DNA from: Misgurnus anguillicaudatus
Lineage: Eukaryota; Chordata; Actinopteri; Cypriniformes; Cobitidae
Length of the DNA: 64,000 nt
Direction of reading: 5' to 3'
Assembly (NCBI RefSeq): GCF_027580225.2
Contig: NC_073353.2
Span: forward strand, 31,377,501 to 31,441,500
The notes beneath the pieces were generated by a model. The model had not been told where the DNA came from. It ran no database searches and saw nothing but the letters and a program-made list of their open reading frames with translations. Each line of letters starts with the position of its first letter. Positions within the stretch are counted from its first letter, which is position 1. Below, one piece after another: positions 9,684-22,205 of this stretch. Position numbers and translations under genes: made by a program.

Positions 9684-10394
9684 TGTCCCACACCTTAGTT
9701 AACTTCAAATTCAAGGACCTTTCAAGGACTTTTCAGGTATAATAACCTCAAATTCACGGACTAAATGTAGGGACACATTTCAAGTGAGAGCAAGGTAACA
9801 TTGTGTAACCTTTTAAGATACATTGTTACAGTTCCCTTTCGAGGGAACTCGCGCTGCGTCACTGCGGTGACACTTTGGGGACGGCTCCAGGGGTAAGTGC
9901 ATCTGAATGTGTATGTCAAATTCAACCAATGGTGAGGCTTAATGACAAAGACAGGGTGACGCGGGAGCCAGGAAGTATATCGCTATCTGAAATATTGCCA
10001 AAGAAGGCGTTACAGAGACGCAGAAATTATGGCAAGGGACACGCAGCGTCTCGTTCCCTTCTCAGGGAACAACAGTTACATACCCGAGACGTTTTCATGT
10101 GTCAAACACAACTATGCAAAAAAGCATTTTGGTATGAATCAACATTCGCATACAGAAGATTTAAGCATTTAAAGCAAAAAGTTTAGCACGTGTGCTTAAA
10201 AAGTCTAGAATTCTTATGATATTATCATACACTACACGGAATAATATGGATTTTTTTCCAGAAAACTTCTTGCATAAAATAGATTCAAGCACTGTCAATG
10301 ACCTGTATCTATTTATGTATATTTTCAAAAACTTCCCAGGGCCTTGGATTTTCCCCCCAGATTCACAAACTTTCAAGGACCCGTGGTAACCCTG
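9684..10394 (+). mobile_element. TIR DNA element (GGGTTCCCACA-type), copy 1
   Basis: Extensively matches, in reverse complement, the element at 22026-24296 minus its Tc1 insertion. Shared blocks include CTTTCAAGGACTT, GAGGGAACTCGCGCTG, GTGACGCGGGAGCCAGGAAG, ATATCGCTATCTGAAATATT and ACACAACTATGCAAAAAAGC. The ends (CCCACACCTTAGTTAAC ... CGTGGTAACCCTG) are degenerate inverted repeats. No transposase was seen. Confidence 0.7.
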
Positions 10395-10920
10395 AGATAT
10401 TCCCATGTCAAGATGTGTCGTGCGTTGATGCTATGTCAAGATGTTGGCAAATGAAGTCAACTCGGGTGCAGAAAATCAAGCGCTATAATCTCGTGTAATC
10501 ATTTTGTAGGTGTCCTTTGCATATCGCCACATTTTACTTTCTCTGTGGTTTAAGCTGTTTCGAGTCAGTATGTCTATCTTGAATGTTTTGCCAAGTGTTT
10601 AGTGTAAATCCTGATATTGGATACGAGTCGCTTTTAAAATTTGATGTCAGTGGGTCGTAAAAAAACATATAAAAACAAACCATATAACGACATTTATTAA
10701 AAAACAAACTATACGGTTGTATGTGGTGTTTGCCTTGCAAATTAATTCTTGAATATCTTGACAAGTATTATTTACTTAATAACTTATTTACTTATTAATA
10801 TACTTATTTAAGAACCAACAATAGTCTTACTTACCGGCATTCTGCCATTTTAGGGTCGACACAAGCTTACAATGTTGTTTACATTTATGCAACTTACTGA
10901 TGTCTTTAAATAAGCTCAAA
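10395..10920. other. No gene recognised
   Basis: Intronic AT-rich sequence with a few short direct repeats (TACTTATTTA). Nothing supportable. Confidence 0.4.
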
Positions 10921-10924
10921 ATTT

Positions 10925-11795
10925 CTCAATTTTTTTTTTCCCAGAAGACATACATTAACCCCTCAGAGTATGGATAGTGGATGGATGCTTCAAAAACTTT
11001 GTCACTATGTATTGTATTACAAATGTAGAAAGAGCTGTTTTTCAATAATTCCAACTGTGTTTGGCTGAAGAAAGAAATGCACACAGCAAACACTCAAGAA
11101 TACATGAAGGTGAGTAAATTATGAGCTAATTTTGTCATGGTCTTGCCAGACCTTTGTGCTAGATTCAGGTCTGAGTTCATATGGCAAGACCATGACAGTA
11201 CTATGCTCTGTGTGGGGACACATGGAGTCATATTGTGTGTGTGGCTTCCACGTGTTCCCATTTTCTTGTCGCTGTCATGGTCTTGCCAGACCTTTGTGTT
11301 AGATTCAGGTCTGATTTCATAGGGCAAGATCATGGCAGTACTGTGTTTTGTGTGGGGACATGTGGAGTATCATTGTATGCTTTGGCCACATGTTCCCGGT
11401 GTCTTGTCACTTTTACCCCACTCCCTTATGTGCTCTCGTCCTGATTATGTAATGATTTGCACCTGTTCCTCATTTGAGTTGCTGTCTTTATAATGCCCTC
11501 TCGTTCTCTGTCTTGTGCTCGTTCGTTGTCCAGATTCAGTGTGTTTAGTTCCCGTCATCCGAGGTGCCTGAATCTTATGCTCAGAGTCTTGTGTTTCAGT
11601 GTTCAGTGTTGTTTCTTCGTTTGGTTATATACTTTGTCAGTTATTACTTGTTTTACCCCCTCGTGGGTTTTTGTGTTGTTTGGTTTAAATAAACCTTCAG
11701 TTTATTTTACATTCGTCTGCGTTTGGGTTCTCTCTGTTTAAACCTACCGTGACAAATTTTCATTTTTGTTTAAACTATTCCTTTAAGATTTCTAT
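10925..11795. mobile_element. TTAA-type MITE half interrupted by a solo LTR
   Basis: Sequence before 11133 (CATGAAGGTGAGTAAATTATGAGCTAATTT) continues after 11755 (AATTTTCATTTTTGTTTAAACTATTCCTTTAA). Together these form the right end of the common 'GGTGAACTATCCCTTTAA' family. Confidence 0.6.
11133..11754 (+). mobile_element. Solo LTR (622 bp, TSD AATTT)
   Basis: Starts TGTCATGGTCTTGCCAGACC and ends CCTACCGTGACA, flanked by AATTT duplications (11128-11132 and 11755-11759). It is related to the LTR at 1559-2303 (same ends, same CTCCCTTATGTGCTC and CCCCCTCGTGGG blocks). The first about 280 bp are a tandem duplication with a period near 140 bp (11134 and 11274). Each unit contains an inverted GGTCTTGCC...GGCAAGACC pair. 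No second LTR or interior is present, so it arose by LTR-LTR recombination. Confidence 0.85.
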
Positions 11796-11833
11796 GAAAT
11801 CCCCCCATGAAATCAAAACTGGCAATTTTTTTT

Positions 11834-12082
11834 TTAACTCTTTCCCCGCTATTGACGAGTATTTCCGGCTTTCCGCAATACCGCTATTATCCACCAGGTT
11901 CGGCAACTTATAAAACCTGGAGGGCAAACAGCTGTATGTCCGTGTAAGTTTTGAGGATCGCTCTGAATCTGATCTCTATGAAAAGTCCTTCACAAAAATG
12001 GAATTAGCACAGCTTTTTTCTCAAAATTTGGTGTTTTTGTGCTGGCTGGCAACTAAAAAAAACGCTGGCAGGTAAGAGTTAA
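11834..12082. mobile_element. TTAA-flanked MITE (CTCTTTCCCCGCC family), short copy
   Basis: TTAACTCTTTCCCCGCTATT ... CGCTGGCAGGTAAGAGTTAA. It shares blocks with the longer copy at 42605-43108 (CCGCAATACCGCTATTATCCACCA, GAAGGACTTTT...). This copy is internally deleted. Confidence 0.8.
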
Positions 12083-12084
12083 TG

Positions 12085-12600
12085 GAATATTGCAGTGTTT
12101 ATTATAAACAGTTTGTCTATGTGGGTGATTTATAAAAAAAATCATGTGCCCACATAAGGTCCCGTTCTTTCGGTGTTTTCACGTGTAAAAAACGTGTTAT
12201 TTTTCACACAATTTACTTATCTATATATCGCTGTTTTCACTGTCCTCAAAACGAGCTGATGTCTTCCTTTTTCAATGAAGTCCCTCCCTCCAGAAATACA
12301 TAACGAGTTCTGATTGTGTTGTTTGTTTAGTGTGTCGTGATTCGATAGCAGCTTAGCTTGCCTTTAGCTTAGCTGGCAACTGACGTATTCCTATGGGCGC
12401 AGTTTAGTCAAAAACTGTCCTAGTGACGTCATTAATGCAGGAAGTAGTCCAAACCGGCCGGTCTCTGTAGGCTTTGAAAGCCGAATTCAATTAAAGAAAA
12501 TATGTCAACTTTGAGCATTATCATTGATTTAACAGGTATTATTTATGCTAGCAACAGGGTTTAAAAAATGGGATCAGAAAGAATGTGACCTTTAACATAA
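12085..12600. repeat. Probable dispersed teleost repeat
   Basis: Moderately GC-rich block with GTCCCGTTCTTTCGGTG and a 3' end GGGATCAGAAAGAATGTGACC that I recognise as a recurrent fish repeat terminus. No second copy in the window, so assignment is from memory only. Confidence 0.35.
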
Positions 12601-13744
12601 ACTTCTGCCCTCTTGTGGTGATCATTTTCTGATGATGCCAGCTAGACATCAGCTAAAGCATCTGTTATTCCCGCCATTACAACTATCAGACTTCCATATC
12701 TGAATTAAAATGCCTACTTTTCTATATCCAAATTCAAATCAATTCAAAGTAAAAAAAAAAAAAACTACAAGCCATGCCCATTAAATTGCTTGTGTGATTT
12801 CCGTTTCACTAGAAATACATTATAATATGGAAGTAAAGTCAATCGTGACTTCATTTTCATATTTCTTATTGGCCATGAAATTGTATTATTTTTGAGAAAG
12901 AGACTCAACAAGGTCAGTTTTGACTCACATTTGATTATTTGCTAGTTTTAATTTTGGCCCTGGAACAACTGATTTACAAAAATAGGTATTTGAAAATCAG
13001 GCAAAAGGTTTCATTACATACTGCACATACTATCACATTACAGCCTCAGATCTCTTGGCTGCTTTGTGTTATAAAGTTATTGCTTCAAATCAATTTCTTA
13101 ATGGAGAAAATAAATAAGATTTTTACCTCTGGAGCTGTTGGCTGCTGTTGCACTCAGGTCTGGACCTACATGCCATTATCTCAACAGGTTTTACCAGGAT
13201 CTACCACTAAGCTTTGGAGAAACCTGATGTGACCACGTTTCTGTCTTTATAGAAGTTTTCACTTAAAATGCAAAACCTGACCTCTCTAACAGTCATTGAC
13301 TTTTCCATTCAGACTCATTATAAGCTAGTTAAAGTGGCGATTAAAGCACAAGTTGATCAAGTGTTTGTTGTTTTGGGGGTTAGATCTTGCTCCGAAGGTT
13401 GGCGGTTGATTAACATAACGTTATCGTGCTCAGATAAACCTTAAGGGAACACCAGAGCTCTCGGATGAACGGTGAAGTGGGAATACATGCGGTTGCCATA
13501 GGAATGCGGTGAATGGGATCAGAAGGTACATAACTGCTCTCAGAGCATAAAAAAAATGCAGGATCGTGTCCCGGGTTCGGCTCTTGGGAGCGGAGCTAAT
13601 CTGAGAAACGATGAGAGATGCCACAAAGACTGTAAACTATGTAGTACTGAATTAGTTAAACAGTTTTTCACAATTTCTGGCCTAAAACGGTGGCTCATTA
13701 TCATTGATGGGGTTTGGGTTAGATTTGAGGTTTGGGTTAGGATG
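12601..13744. other. No gene recognised
   Basis: Unique-looking intronic DNA. A slightly GC-richer block at 13440-13620 (CCGGGTTCGGCTCTTGGGAGC) was examined for cps1 exons and none was found. Confidence 0.4.
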
Positions 13745-14943
13745 TAGGGGAGACCGGGGCTGGTTGTCTCACGGGTTGGTTGTCACACTGCTTATTCCAG
13801 ACATACTACATGGCACTGTGGTACAATTTTGATATCAATTTGTTAGCCTTTAATAGCTTACTAATTTGCATTTGTAATTTTGCTGAGCAGACACAAAACA
13901 TTGAGGTTAGGAGACAATTTTTTATTTTTATGGGTCAGAGTAAATGTTCATGTTGGTGTTGTTTTTGTGTTGAGATCTTGTAGGATATTAATCATTCAAA
14001 AACAAAACACTCATTAAAAAGCTAAAAGTAGTAGCTTTATTTTGAATCATCTTTTAGCGATCAAGTTAAAGCCGTGTGGCAGCTAGCTTATCATGTTTGT
14101 CAAGAAGTCAGTTGGGGATGGTTGTCACATAGCTTGCGGGGTTGGTTGTCACATAAGAATATTGGACATGTAGACCTTTTAAGACTGTTTGTGTGTTTGT
14201 TTGTTTTTGTTTGCTGTTAAAATAAAATAAATAAAGCATTAAATAAAGAGGTTTTAACACTAAAAATTATTTCATTTTATTTCTTTACACAGTAGACAAT
14301 AGGCTTTATGCCCAGCTGCACAACTTCCTGAACTTCAGCCAGCTCCTTGTTTCCTGTCTGCCATTATTGGACAAACTGATTAATCCAGGTGTGCCTGACC
14401 TCAGTAGTCACAACAACAATAATCAGACACATCTGGATTAATCAGTTTGTCCAATAATGGCAGACAGGAAACAAGGAGCTGGCTGAAGTTCATAGTGCAG
14501 CTGGGCATAAAGCCTATTCAAGTAACTGATCACCCACTTTAATCCCATTGTTTAAACATAATGGGCATTAATAACAACTATCATAGGGGTGGATTCATAT
14601 TAAAACTTATTTGCAGTTTCTAGCTTAAAAAACTAAAAAATTACACATTATCTTTTCAGATCCCAATTTATCACTGAAATCCTATTGAAACTCTATAGGG
14701 ACAACCAACCCCATACTCTGTGACAACCAACCCCGTGATGGGGTTGGTTGTCACATTGTGTCAGAGTGTCTTTGATGGTTAATTACTTCCTGTTACAATA
14801 CATTCGAAAAGTAAAACGTATACACATTTAAAGCCAAGACTCCAAAGTTTCATTTCATGTAGGAATTACTGCTGAAAGATTTTTTGAAGATTAGCAATTC
14901 ATGCATGAGTAAAAATTGTGACAACCAACCCCGGTCTCCCCTA
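13745..14943. mobile_element. TIR DNA element rich in GGTTGTCACA motifs (1.2 kb)
   Basis: Ends TAGGGGAGACCGGGGCTGG ... CCAACCCCGGTCTCCCCTA form a near-perfect inverted repeat of about 25 bp. The motif GGTTGGTTGTCACA or its complement recurs at both ends and internally (about 13776, 14118, 14140, 14701, 14722, 14741). A long hairpin sits inside (14297-14517). No transposase. TA may be the target duplication. Confidence 0.75.
14297..14517. repeat. Long imperfect hairpin, about 95-bp arms
   Basis: AATAGGCTTTATGCCCAGCT is mirrored by AGCTGGGCATAAAGCCTATT. CCATTATTGGACAAACTGAT is mirrored by ATCAGTTTGTCCAATAATGG. The loop lies around 14395-14430. It looks like a foldback element inserted in, or part of, the surrounding TIR element. 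Confidence 0.85.
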
Positions 14944-15035
14944 CTTTTATATATTGGTTTCTACATGTTTTTTTTTTCAGCTTTTAAAACTATTCTCGCC
15001 TAGAGTTGGGGTTTGGGTTAGGATGTTTAAAAATT

Positions 15036-15356
15036 AGGGCTGTCAAAAGATTAATCACGATTAATCACATACAAAATAAAAGTTTGTGTTTGCATAATAT
15101 ATGTGTGTGTGTACTGTGTGTATGTATATATAAACACACATACATGTATGAATTTAAGAAAAATGTTATTTTGGTATATTTTTTATTTATATTTATAATA
15201 TAAAATATATCAAAATATTTATAAATATACATGTAAATGTTTCTTAATGTGTGTATTTATATATATAAAATAATTACACACAGTGCACACACATAAATTA
15301 TGCAAAAAAAAAAAAATTTGTTTGCGATTAATCACAATTAATCTTTTGACCGCCCT
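15036..15356. mobile_element. hAT-type foldback MITE (AGGGCTGTCAAAAGATTAAT)
   Basis: Ends AGGGCTGTCAAAAGATTAAT and ATTAATCTTTTGACCGCCCT, with an AAAAAT-like flank on both sides. The interior is a long AT-rich inverted repeat with CA/TG runs (ATATATGTGTGTGTG...). It is a typical non-autonomous hAT of fish. Confidence 0.8.
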
Positions 15357-15783
15357 AAAAATGTAACAGAAAGTGATTCTAATCCCAACCCCAAGCGACA
15401 ATGGTAAGAAAATAGTTAAAAAACTATGAGAAAACAATACATAAAATGCCACGAAAAAGAAAGTCGTGCCACGGACATGAAAAATTATTTATAGAAATTC
15501 GGCCGAGTTACACGAAAGGCATAAAAGAAAGCTGAATTTCGTGCCATGTACACAAATAAATATATATAATAATATTTATTGTGACTACACAACTTTCCGT
15601 GAGATCAGTCTGGAAATAACCCAGCTTATTTTTAGTGTACAGATCTTTTAAGCAACAGAACAGAAATCATCAGCAAATTAAATACATTTTTTTTTGTCAA
15701 GACTAGTAGTCAAAAATCTGTCTGTCTAAGACGTTTTTTCTTCGCCTGAAGGGCTTCATTGGTTGGGTAGATCCCCAACAACC

Positions 15784-16348
15784 TGGGGTCTCATTTATAA
15801 AGCGTGCATACCAAGCGTGCCGCACAAGCCCTGAAAAGTGAAGCCAAAACGTCTCGATCGCCCCCCCAGTGACTGGTCCCAGTATAGGTCATAATGGGAC
15901 TTGAGACCAACTAAAAAAATTAATTACACTTCAATTATCTTTTTTCCGAAGCTGGTTTCTGTCATTTACTGTAGTTTTTGTCATGCTGATGTAAATTCAA
16001 ATGTTTGTTTTTAAACTGGCGGCTTCACTTTTCACCAATGGAAGAGAGCGAACGGGCGTCGTACATCTTTTTTTACAGTCTATGGTGTATACGCACAAAA
16101 TGGGTCTTGAAACGTGCGTACGACAGTTCAAACGCAAAGTTTGTGATCTATCAAAAAACAAACTTAGCGGGAGAATGGGGTCGAAGGGTGGGATCTAAGG
16201 ATGATTCATGTACACACTACACAGACTTGCAGGTAATCTATGATTTATAAAGGGTACAAGTTGCTTTGTTTAATAAGTCTTAATATTTTTTGGCGAATAC
16301 CATTTTTGGCTTTTGTGCATACATAGACTCTTTTATAAATGATACCCC
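15784..16348. mobile_element. TIR element with GGGTCTCATTTATAAA ends
   Basis: Left GGGGTCTCATTTATAAAGCG, right TTTATAAATGATACCCC. It contains GTGCGTACGACAG and ACGCACAAAA blocks like the copies at 55.1 and 57.7 kb. Confidence 0.6.
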
Positions 16349-16554
16349 TGCTCATTAAAATCAATAAGTTATTGTAAACCATTGTGATAAGTGCATACTG
16401 CAATATAAACATTTGATATTTTGATAATTTCTATATATCTTGCGGCCCTATCCTTATTTCAAACATATTTCAAAAAAAAAATACAAGAGTTTGTTAAATT
16501 AAGGTCAGCTAAAAAATAGTATGCAATAACAGCAAACACCTTTTTACGAATTCA

Positions 16555-16960
16555 TTTTCTCATTCGATTAATTATTCAATACACCATTCATCTCAGGCTC
16601 CCGAGAAATCATCCGCTTGCTCAGTCGTGAATGTTTTCTTAATAAAGTTACATTTCCAGCCTTTTACTTTTACAACCGCCGCAAATGCTCAAGAGGTGTT
16701 GGAGTGCTTTTAAACAGGAACATTAGAAGTGCTGAAACATGTTGTCTGGAAGTATGCTCGCTCTTCCGTTAGCTACATGCAGCCTTCTTGCCGCAGGCCA
16801 TGGAAGCGAAGAGCAGAAGTGGGAGTGATGAGAGGGCATTCTGTCCCACAAAACTGCCCACTCACCCTCCGCTGGATCCCCTCGGCTCACTGAGGGTACA
16901 TTCAGCATTTTAATGGTCTCCCTCTTGTTGAAAGGAGGCATTAGAGATAAGCAAAAACAT
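16555..16960. other. Unique GC-richer block, possible conserved noncoding sequence
   Basis: Low-repeat block unlike the flanking AT-rich DNA, including CATGTTGTCTGGAAGTATGC and CTCACCCTCCGCTGGATCCC. No splice-bounded frame or repeat ends were found. Could be regulatory, or simply non-repetitive intron. Confidence 0.25.
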
Positions 16961-17052
16961 TTGCGATGTTAAGAAAAGGTGAGTGGAGAGGATACATTTG
17001 CCTTTTTGTGCCACACCATGATAAATATTTGAGTTGTTGCTGTAGGAGAGAA

Positions 17053-19186
17053 CAGTGGCGTGTTTACCATTTTGGGGGCCCTAAGCAAAGTCCAAGAACC
17101 GGGCCCCCCATGCCCCAGCATTGCCCAAGGTTTTTCATTTGAATTGCACAACAATAATATTCAGTATATAGAATTAAGTGACATATATATAAAGCGGATT
17201 TATTTTGTTTTACACTGCTTAAAATAACACTAAATTGTTACAGTTTGGTATGACAAAAATTCTTGGTTTAAATAAATGTTTCACGCCCCTCTCAGATATA
17301 TTTTTTGCTCGCAAATGTCTTACAGGATGTATTTCAAACAATGTAATTAATACTGCAACTTCAATGTCTGACATCTTACTAAAAAAACTAAATGAGGAAA
17401 AAGACGAAGCTTTAGATTATGATTCAGACTGATCTAACAAGCTGAACTAACAAATACCAGCAAACAACATTGTAAGTTGGTTATTGCTTGAATTTATGGA
17501 TGGGAATCACATAATTCTCATGTTCATATTGTAAAACCAAACTTACTGTGAGATACAACAAGCATATAGACTAGACAAACATTAAAGATGAGATTTGATG
17601 ACAATAATGAGATACAGAATATGATTTATCTATTTTCGACATGATTAAAACCCCTGCGTGGTGTCTTTATCATGTTTATACCTGTACGAGCGTGGAACAA
17701 AAAATGCGTGTCACCAATCACAGGTGTGAAGCCCAAAGTCTTTAAAGTAAACTTGACCATAGAGTGAATGTTGTGCAGTTACGAGCAGTGGCGGCGTTTC
17801 ACGAAAACTTAGGGTATGGCAAAAATTATTCGTACAAGAAAGGCCATTCAAATAACGAATCTATGAAACCACATTATATCCATATGTGTACATACTCCAC
17901 CAACCTGTACAAAATCATACTATAATTGCACGGATGTACACTACTGACAACAATACGGAAGCAATACAATTGAAAAACAAAAATAGAAATCATGGTTGTT
18001 TAACATGCTTTTCAAATGTTGTCATTCTTAACTAAGTGCAACTCCAGCAACAGATAAACTAAAACAAGATAATATCAAAACATACTGTAACATCCCTTCA
18101 CAAATCTTGTCATGACAGCCGCCAATAAACACTAAACACAATAAAGACTAATGATGTGATGGAGCACACGTAGTTAACCCAGCCAGCTAACCAACTAAGA
18201 CTAAAACACCAAATTAAACTCTTAGTAAAACAGGGCTAAATGCAAAAACAAGTCTTACCTTTTGTCGTCGTGCAGTTTTTATTCCACAAGTCGCCATATT
18301 CAAAAACGCGCACAAATAATTAATACACTAGACTGCGCGCTACAATTTCCCAGTGTAAGAGAACATGTTTATTTATCCACAGAGAACAAATCATATTACT
18401 TCTGGAATAATGTATGCAGCATAGCGCGAGTGTGGGGGAGAACCGTGAGTCTGTTTGAATGTTAAAACAAAAAAAGGAGTTTACTAGCAGCGAAAATAAA
18501 GATTATAACAGCAGCGTTCATCATGAGACCTCCTGCAAGGACTTCAAGCTGCGCTGCAAGCAAGAACGACAGGCTGATGACATCAAAGTACCGCGAGGGT
18601 GAGGCGAGAAATCATCGGAAGAGTTTGCTTTCAAACAGCTCTCGCGGCACGTTGATGTCATCCGCATGTCGGTTCCTGTATTATAGCATGAAGTCGAGCA
18701 CACGTGTAAATTATCCATATTAGTGATGTACCAATGTTCAGATATGTTCTACTGAAAATATTTAAAATAATCTTTAATGGGCATCATTATAGCCTGTTGA
18801 TTTCTGGTGTTTTGTCTGAATGCTAGGGTATGGTAACTGCCATACCCTGCCATACGCAAACGCCGCCCCTGGTTACGAGAGCAGAGAGAGTCGAGGGAGC
18901 GCTCATTCCAGCACTTGTGTGGCTGCATTTGTGAGCGCTGAGCAGAGGTGCGTTTTCCCGTAGAGTTTCGCTCATGAAGTAGCCTATATGTGCCCTCACA
19001 AGGATGCGCGCATATATTATTCTGCGTACAGACTCGCACATATCGTGCATGCTTCATCCGTACCTTAGATTTAGGTCTGAATAAACGTAACATACTTTCG
19101 CACACCTTGTGGCCAGTAGGGGGCCCCCCAAGCCCGTGGGGCCCCATGCAATTGCGTGGTTTGCGTGGTGGGTAAACACGCCACTG
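17053..19186. mobile_element. hAT element, 2.1 kb, TSD GGAGAGAA
   Basis: Ends CAGTGGCGTGTTTACC ... GGTAAACACGCCACTG, with a perfect 8-bp duplication GGAGAGAA (17045-17052 and 19187-19194). GGGGGCCC-rich subterminal blocks occur at both ends. No transposase frame. It is interrupted by a second hAT at 17786-18871. Confidence 0.92.
17786..18871. mobile_element. Nested hAT element, 1.1 kb, TSD GTTACGAG
   Basis: Ends CAGTGGCGGCGTTT ... AAACGCCGCCCCTG, with a perfect 8-bp duplication GTTACGAG (17778-17785 and 18872-18879). The subterminal TAGGGTATGGCA/TGCCATACCCT pair is inverted. Contains the GATGACATCAAAGTACCGCG hairpin (18576-18665). Non-autonomous. Confidence 0.92.
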
Positions 19187-19194
19187 GGAGAGAA

Positions 19195-20030
19195 AAGGAT
19201 TTTGGTTAATCTGTCAGTTCTTCACAAATTAAAGCATTCATAAAGTTAAAATATACCTGCTTACGTGTACGGAAACCATAAGAACAACACATGCCTGCAT
19301 TGTTCTTATGTTGAGGTCTTGTTTTTTTATTTTTAGCCTGACACAGGGTCTTAAATACATGCAGTTCTGATGCCGAAAGGCATTTGTTTGATGTGTGGGA
19401 ATATTCACAAACATATTTTTGTTTATATTCACTGCCTCAATATGTATCTTAATTGTATTTATTTGTGGATTTAATTTAAATCATTTGTAACAAAAGCTTT
19501 AATATAAACTGTTGTACTGTACATTTTGGTCTCTAGCAAGACCGAATCCTTTAGCCAATATGTTTGGCATACAATAATTCTGCTTTCAAAGAACAGTTTA
19601 TTCAGAGGAGATTTGTTCGATCTATATTATAGTTTTTCTCTTTGTGAAGTAGCCAGTTCACAAAGCATTAATAGTAATGTGAATAGATGAGGTAGCCTGT
19701 AATTGCTTGGCCCTCTGCCCAGAGCCTTTGAGTCAAATAGGGAAAAGATCACAGAAAAGCTTGATCTTATCTAACATACTGCTTCACAACTGGGACACAG
19801 AACAGATGATATTACATAGATGATTGTAGCTGGATGTCTGACAAGAAGAGTCAGTTTCTGTTGCCGGTAATGTAGAATCATCCTGCACCTGTCCTATATA
19901 GTGAGTACCGGTGCATACAAAGGTGAATTCAGGACATAAGCACACCACTCTAAAACAAAGATGCTAAATGACATTAAAAATGGTTCACTGGCTCGTCATC
20001 ATAGGAAACCCCCTTTAGGTGCTTTATAGT
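19195..20030. other. No gene recognised
   Basis: AT-rich intronic sequence without resolvable repeats or exons. Confidence 0.4.
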
Positions 20031-20082
20031 AGGGTTGCACAATCATGACAAAAATCGTAATTGTCGATTATTAGGGGTCAAG

Positions 20083-21737
20083 CCCAGAATGGGCGAAAAC
20101 CCCTATTGTATCCGTTAGTTTTCTTTTTCTTTTTCTTAACTATTATTCTTCTTCCTGTTCCATTGCGGTCTATGGCAGCCCATAGAACCGTACGTAGGAA
20201 AGTTATGAAATTTGGCACACTGACAGAGGACAAATAATATCCACAGCAATTTTGGAGTCTCTATCTCAAACCCGCTAGCGCCACCAACAGTCCAAAGTTG
20301 CACTTACGTTTTTGATTATAACTTCTGACTCGTAAGTCCCAAAAACGAAATTCTTGTTTCCTCTGATTCCTTGGCTCCAGGCGAGGAACTTTTGCGCACT
20401 CGTCCTAGAGATTTTTCCCGATTGCCACGAAAATTGGTATGCAGCATCTAGAGACACTCAAGGCAAAAATTTATTAAAATAATTTCGATAAACCAATCCG
20501 TTGTCGTATAGCGCGTCAACGAAATTTACGTAGAGCGCAAAAACACAGATTTTAGGATGTATCTTTACCAAACTTAGGCCTGTTGACATGACACTTGGTA
20601 CTTGAGATGCCAGTCTGGAACTGAGGGTGCATGCACAGTTTCGTTGCAGCGCCACCTAGTGGCCAGACGAATGTTTTATAGGCCTATAACTTTGGCTGTG
20701 ATCAGCGTATTTTCATGGGACTTGTTTCGTTGGAGTTTTGAATAGTTGCCGAGTCCAACGATACCAAACATGCCAGGATTCGCCTTACGGTTAACCCTTT
20801 GCGGCAAAATTGCGCTTAAAAAACACACGCGAATATCTCCGCGAGCGTAATTCTGATCGACTTGAAAACACCATACGAAGAACATTACATTACCTTCTGA
20901 ACAAAAAGTTATATTGGCGTTATATAAAAATTTTCATCAGAAATGGCCGAAAAATGCAAAAAACGAAAAATTACCTTTAAATTTTGCATTTTTTACACAT
21001 AAATAGTTATAACTTCGCAACGAAAAGAGATTTTTCACCAGATTTGATACTCTGATGTACGACCACAGTCTGAGGCTACACAAAAAAAAATTATGCTTGC
21101 ACCACTAGTTGGCCTTATAATTGAACAAAACCTGTGAAATCAAGCAACCGTATGGTCATACAACTGTTTCTTCACTAAACTAAAGTGTATAGTTATAAGA
21201 CTAGCTAGATGTAACACAGTTATGACCTGAGGTTGCATGCACAATTTTGTCATTGCGCCACCTAGTGGTTTTGAGACAGAAATATGGTATTTTTGCCTAA
21301 AACTACTCCAACAGTACATCTAAAATCTTGAGTCATCATGGATTATTCCTTTCATGTCTTGGTGCATGCCAATTAACTCCCTAGCAACCAATTAGGATAC
21401 CTTATCAATCGTTTTTACAAGAGCTATATCTCTGCATCAGAACATTGTAGAGACATGGGGGTGGCCTCTTTTTACTCATTAACACCACTGTAACATTTTG
21501 TGAGCTGCAAGCACCACTCACATTTCCTTTAGTGTTCTAGTTGTCAATGCTCCTCGAGATGAGAGGGAGAGATTTCACTGAATGAGAACACAGCCTTTTT
21601 CCTGATAACTGTTATAATATTTTGTCTAAAATCAAGAGAATGTCCTATGTTCTTCAAACCGCTCATCTGAACTCAACTTTACTTTCTTCTGTGCCCTTTT
21701 TGGCTTGACCCCAGTAATTGCTGCTTGCAGCTATATT
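20083..21737. mobile_element. GGGGTCAAGCC-type non-autonomous DNA element, 1.65 kb
   Basis: TIR-like ends GGGGTCAAGCCCAGAATGGG (20089) and TTTTGGCTTGACCCC (ending 21713), with a conserved TAATTGCTGCTTGCAGCTATA tail. The interior has phrases of a widespread teleost family (GGTCTATGGCAGCCCATAGA, AAATTTGGCACACTGACAGA, GCGCCACCTAGTGG twice). It lies within an older AT-rich element (GGTTGCACAATCATGACAAAAATCG at 20034 and the AATTGCGGTTATTATTG tail at 21752). Open frames on the minus strand are not conserved proteins that I recognise. Confidence 0.7.
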
Positions 21738-22205
21738 TTACATTGATATTGTAATTGCGGTTATTATTGATGATTAATAGATGTAACATTGAAGTTTTAT
21801 AATTTTCTGTGAAGCAGCTGCATGGTTACATCTAAAAACGAAATAATATAATGTAAATAACATGTTGCTGGTAAAAAAATCCAAAACAACTGGCTAAAGG
21901 ACACGTTAACTTATCAATTTTAAAATATCTGATTTAACACTGTATTTGGTGCCCAAACATACTGCCGAAAGGCAAAGAAATAAGCAAAAATTGACAGCTG
22001 TAATTGAGGGTTTTGGCGATTGATTCAGGGTTCCCACAGGTCATTGAAATTTTTAAAAGTTTGTGAAAATTCAAGGCCCTGGGTAATTTTTAGAAACTAT
22101 ACATACATAGATACAGGTCATTGAAAGTGCTTGAATCTGTTTCATGCAAGAAGTTTTCTGGAAAAAATCCATATTATTTCCTGTATAGTGTAGGATAATA
22201 TCATA

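Noticed and set aside
20275..20885. Minus-strand frames in the GGGGTCAAGCC element
   Set aside because: No conserved motif. This non-autonomous family is known for fortuitous short frames.
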